A stretch of 14,577 nucleotides of DNA from JADGRA01 sp035622755 (GTDB lineage: Bacteria > Myxococcota > Myxococcia > Myxococcales > Myxococcaceae): NCBI GenBank assembly GCA_035622755.1, contig DASPUU010000106.1, positions 1 through 14,577 of the forward strand. The letters are read 5' to 3'. This document shows, one piece after another, positions 12,784 through 14,577 of this stretch. Below the pieces are notes generated by a model. That model made no database searches and was not told the DNA's origin. It was given only the letters and a program-made list of their open reading frames with translations. The number at the start of each line of letters is the position of its first letter. Within the stretch, counting starts at the first letter, position 1. A program made the position numbers and the translations under genes.

Positions 12784-14561
12784 GACTTCTCTCGCCGGAT
12801 GAGCAGCGCCCGGGCGAGGAGCGCGGCGACGAGCGCATTGCCCGCCAGCCAGGGCAGCGCCAGGAAATGGAAGGGGAGCCAGGACAGGCCCGGGGCGCGC
12901 GTCCAGGCGGCGTAGGCCAGGAAGCCGGCGAAGCCGAGGGCGATCCCGGCCGCCACCGGACGGAAGGATCTCCAGGCCATCGCCGGCAGGGCGAGGAGGA
13001 GCGGGATGAGCGCGCTGTAGAAGAGCGGGTGGGCGAGCCGGCCGCGGCCGAAGACGATGCGTTCCCAGTCGGGCAGCGGCAGGGACAGCCCCTCCACCAC
13101 CGCCGTCGGCGTCCCGACCCACTTCTGCCAGATGATGCGCACGACGAAGAAGCCCACCGAGGAGAGGAGGAGCGGCAGCAGCAGCTTCGGGTCGAGGAGC
13201 ACGTTGAGCGCCCCTCCCGGCCGGTAGCGCGGGTTGAGCGAGAGGAGGAGCAGGATGAGGATGGCGGCGCTGGCGGCCAGGGGCTGCCAGTCGATGCGCG
13301 GCGCGGCGCCCAGCGCCCGGAGCGCACCGGCCGCGTCGAGGAGGCCGTGACCCCGCTCGCGGCTCCAGCCGCCCGAGCCGGAGGCCCCCTCGTAGAGCGC
13401 ACGCTCCACCTGCTCGGGCGTCCTGGCGCCGGCCGCGAAGAGCAACGCCGCGACTCCCGCCACGTGTGGCGTGGCCATCGAGGTGCCCTGGTAGGAGGCG
13501 TACACCGGCGTCCCGGGTGAGCCACGCGCCAGCGTGGCCTGCAGGATGCCTCCCTCCTCGCCGCGGCGCTTGTCGCCGCCGGGCGCCAGGAGGTCGAGCT
13601 GATCGCCCCAGGCGGAATAGGGCGCCCGCGTTCCATCCGGCCCCACCGCCCCCACCCCCACCACGCCGCCATAGGCGGCCGGGTAGGCGACCGTCCCGGC
13701 GCCGTGATTGCCGGCCGCGGCCACCACCACCGCGCCCTTGGAGCGGGCGTAGGCGACAGCGTTCTCGATGACGCGGCTGTAGCCGAAGCCGCCCAGCGAG
13801 AGGTTGAGCACCCGCGCGCCGTGGTCCACCGACCAGCGAATCCCGTCGGCGATGTCCGCCGAAGTCCCCGTCCCCGAGGCATCGAGGACCTTCACCGGCA
13901 TGAGCGTGGCCTCGAAGGCGATTCCGGCCACGCCCTCGCCGTTGTTGGTCGCCTGGGCAATGGTGCCGGCGACGTGCGTCCCGTGGCCGTTGTCGTCGTT
14001 GGGGTGCTCCGTGTCGTGGACGAAGTCGTACCCCGGGGCGAATCGAACGTTCTTGAGGTCTGGCACCCGGACGAAGGGACCGCGTGTCTCGAAGGCCACG
14101 CCGGTGTCGAGCACGGCCACGACGACTCCCTTACCGCGGGAGACCTCCCACGCGTCCGGCATCCCGATGAGCCGCAGGTTCCACTGCTTCGGGTAGTCGG
14201 GGTCGTTGGGCGTCCAGGCCTGCGCCTGGTAGGTCAGGAGCGGCTCGGCCGCCTCCACGTCGGGGCTCCCTCGAATGGAGGCGAGCAGGGCGTCGACGTC
14301 GGCCACCCCCTCCCCCAGCGTGACGCCGTCGTCCGGGCCGACCAGCGAGTTGAAGCGGAGGGCGATACCCCATTCCGCCGCCCGCGCGGCGACCACCTCC
14401 GCGGGCGTCCCGTCGCGAAAGTCGACCACGATGCGCCCTGGCACGCGCGCCCCGTCCGCCTCGCCGGCGCGCGTCCGCTTGGTGTGGGCGGGCGCCCCCC
14501 GGCAGCCGAGCGTCCCTGCGGTGAAGCAGACGACGAGGACCGCCAGACGACCGATGGACAC
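12780..14561 (-). CDS. Subtilisin-like (S8) serine protease with C-terminal membrane domain, lipoprotein signal
   Basis: A 593-residue exported protease. The N-terminus (MSIGRLAVLVVCFTAGTLGC) ends in a lipobox with Cys20. A prodomain-like region spans about 40-115, including VVDFRDGTP and EAAEPLLTY. The S8 domain (about 125-415) has the full triad, Asp152 in AVLDTG, His193 in NGHGTHVAG and Ser361 in GTSMATPHVAG, plus oxyanion Asn285 in AAAGNHGAG. The last 165 residues are unusual for a subtilase, with hydrophobic stretches near 426-441, 459-477, 512-530, 534-552 and 561-588. The protein is thus both lipid-anchored and polytopic, with the protease outside the cytoplasm. The start is GTG at 14561 with GGAG six bases upstream. 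Its stop overlaps the start of the small downstream gene. Substrate unknown. Confidence 0.9.
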   Translation of the reverse strand: MSIGRLAVLVVCFTAGTLGCRGAPAHTKRTRAGEADGARVPGRIVVDFRDGTPAEVVAARAAEWGIALRFNSLVGPDDGVTLGEGVADVDALLASIRGSPDVEAAEPLLTYQAQAWTPNDPDYPKQWNLRLIGMPDAWEVSRGKGVVVAVLDTGVAFETRGPFVRVPDLKNVRFAPGYDFVHDTEHPNDDNGHGTHVAGTIAQATNNGEGVAGIAFEATLMPVKVLDASGTGTSADIADGIRWSVDHGARVLNLSLGGFGYSRVIENAVAYARSKGAVVVAAAGNHGAGTVAYPAAYGGVVGVGAVGPDGTRAPYSAWGDQLDLLAPGGDKRRGEEGGILQATLARGSPGTPVYASYQGTSMATPHVAGVAALLFAAGARTPEQVERALYEGASGSGGWSRERGHGLLDAAGALRALGAAPRIDWQPLAASAAILILLLLSLNPRYRPGGALNVLLDPKLLLPLLLSSVGFFVVRIIWQKWVGTPTAVVEGLSLPLPDWERIVFGRGRLAHPLFYSALIPLLLALPAMAWRSFRPVAAGIALGFAGFLAYAAWTRAPGLSWLPFHFLALPWLAGNALVAALLARALLIRREKS

Positions 14562-14565
14562 GTGC

Positions 14566-14571
14566 TTCTCC
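14566..14571 (-). promoter_or_regulatory. Ribosome-binding site of the subtilase gene
   Basis: GGAGAA lies upstream of the GTG start, with GGAG six bases from it. It supports the GTG at 14561 as the true start, because no ATG alternative exists at the N-terminus and the signal peptide begins there. Confidence 0.6.
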
Positions 14572-14577
14572 GGAAAA

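Noticed and set aside
1..14577. tRNA, rRNA, CRISPR, insertion sequences, attachment sites
   Set aside because: The window is almost wholly coding; no cloverleaf, repeat array, transposase or terminal repeats were seen by eye.

Overview
This is a very GC-rich, gene-dense bacterial window with strong G/C preference at third codon positions, TGA as the commonest stop codon, and GTG and TTG starts. It has almost no non-coding DNA. The str-type ribosomal operon (rpsL-rpsG-fusA), a proteobacterial-type PlsB acyltransferase, DnaJ, a HEAT-repeat protein and a membrane-anchored subtilase suggest a member of the Myxococcota or a related deltaproteobacterial lineage. That assignment is inferred from gene content and composition only.

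Bases 1-4174 are on the minus strand. In transcription order they hold a SurA-N-like exported protein, then rimI (4-base overlap), then a good sigma70-type promoter followed by rpsL, rpsG and fusA. fusA runs off the left edge of the window. Bases 4173-10847 are on the plus strand: dnaJ, a YjbQ-family protein, a HEAT-repeat protein, argS and plsB. The start codons of dnaJ and the SurA-N-like gene overlap inside one CCATGG. Bases 10849-11349 (minus) hold a TlpA/thioredoxin-like lipoprotein gene with an in-frame TGA. A CPBP-family intramembrane protease follows on plus (11434-12546). The right end is a minus-strand pair: a subtilisin-like protease with a multi-helix membrane domain, translationally coupled to a 71-residue beta-rich protein.

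The most interesting item is the thioredoxin-like gene. Its catalytic CXXC is encoded as TGA-Ala-Ala-Cys, reading stays open in the same frame on both sides, and a perfect 7-bp hairpin with a GU-containing loop begins 9 bases after the TGA. This is the arrangement expected of a selenocysteine codon with a bacterial SECIS element. I therefore annotate one uninterrupted selenoprotein rather than two fragments or a pseudogene.

Several genes bear on protein synthesis (ribosomal proteins, EF-G, ArgRS, RimI). Others bear on protein folding or turnover, much of it at the envelope (DnaJ, the SurA-N-like protein, the thioredoxin-like lipoprotein, the CPBP protease, the subtilase). No mobile element, tRNA, rRNA or CRISPR array was seen, and no non-coding stretch exceeds 120 bases.
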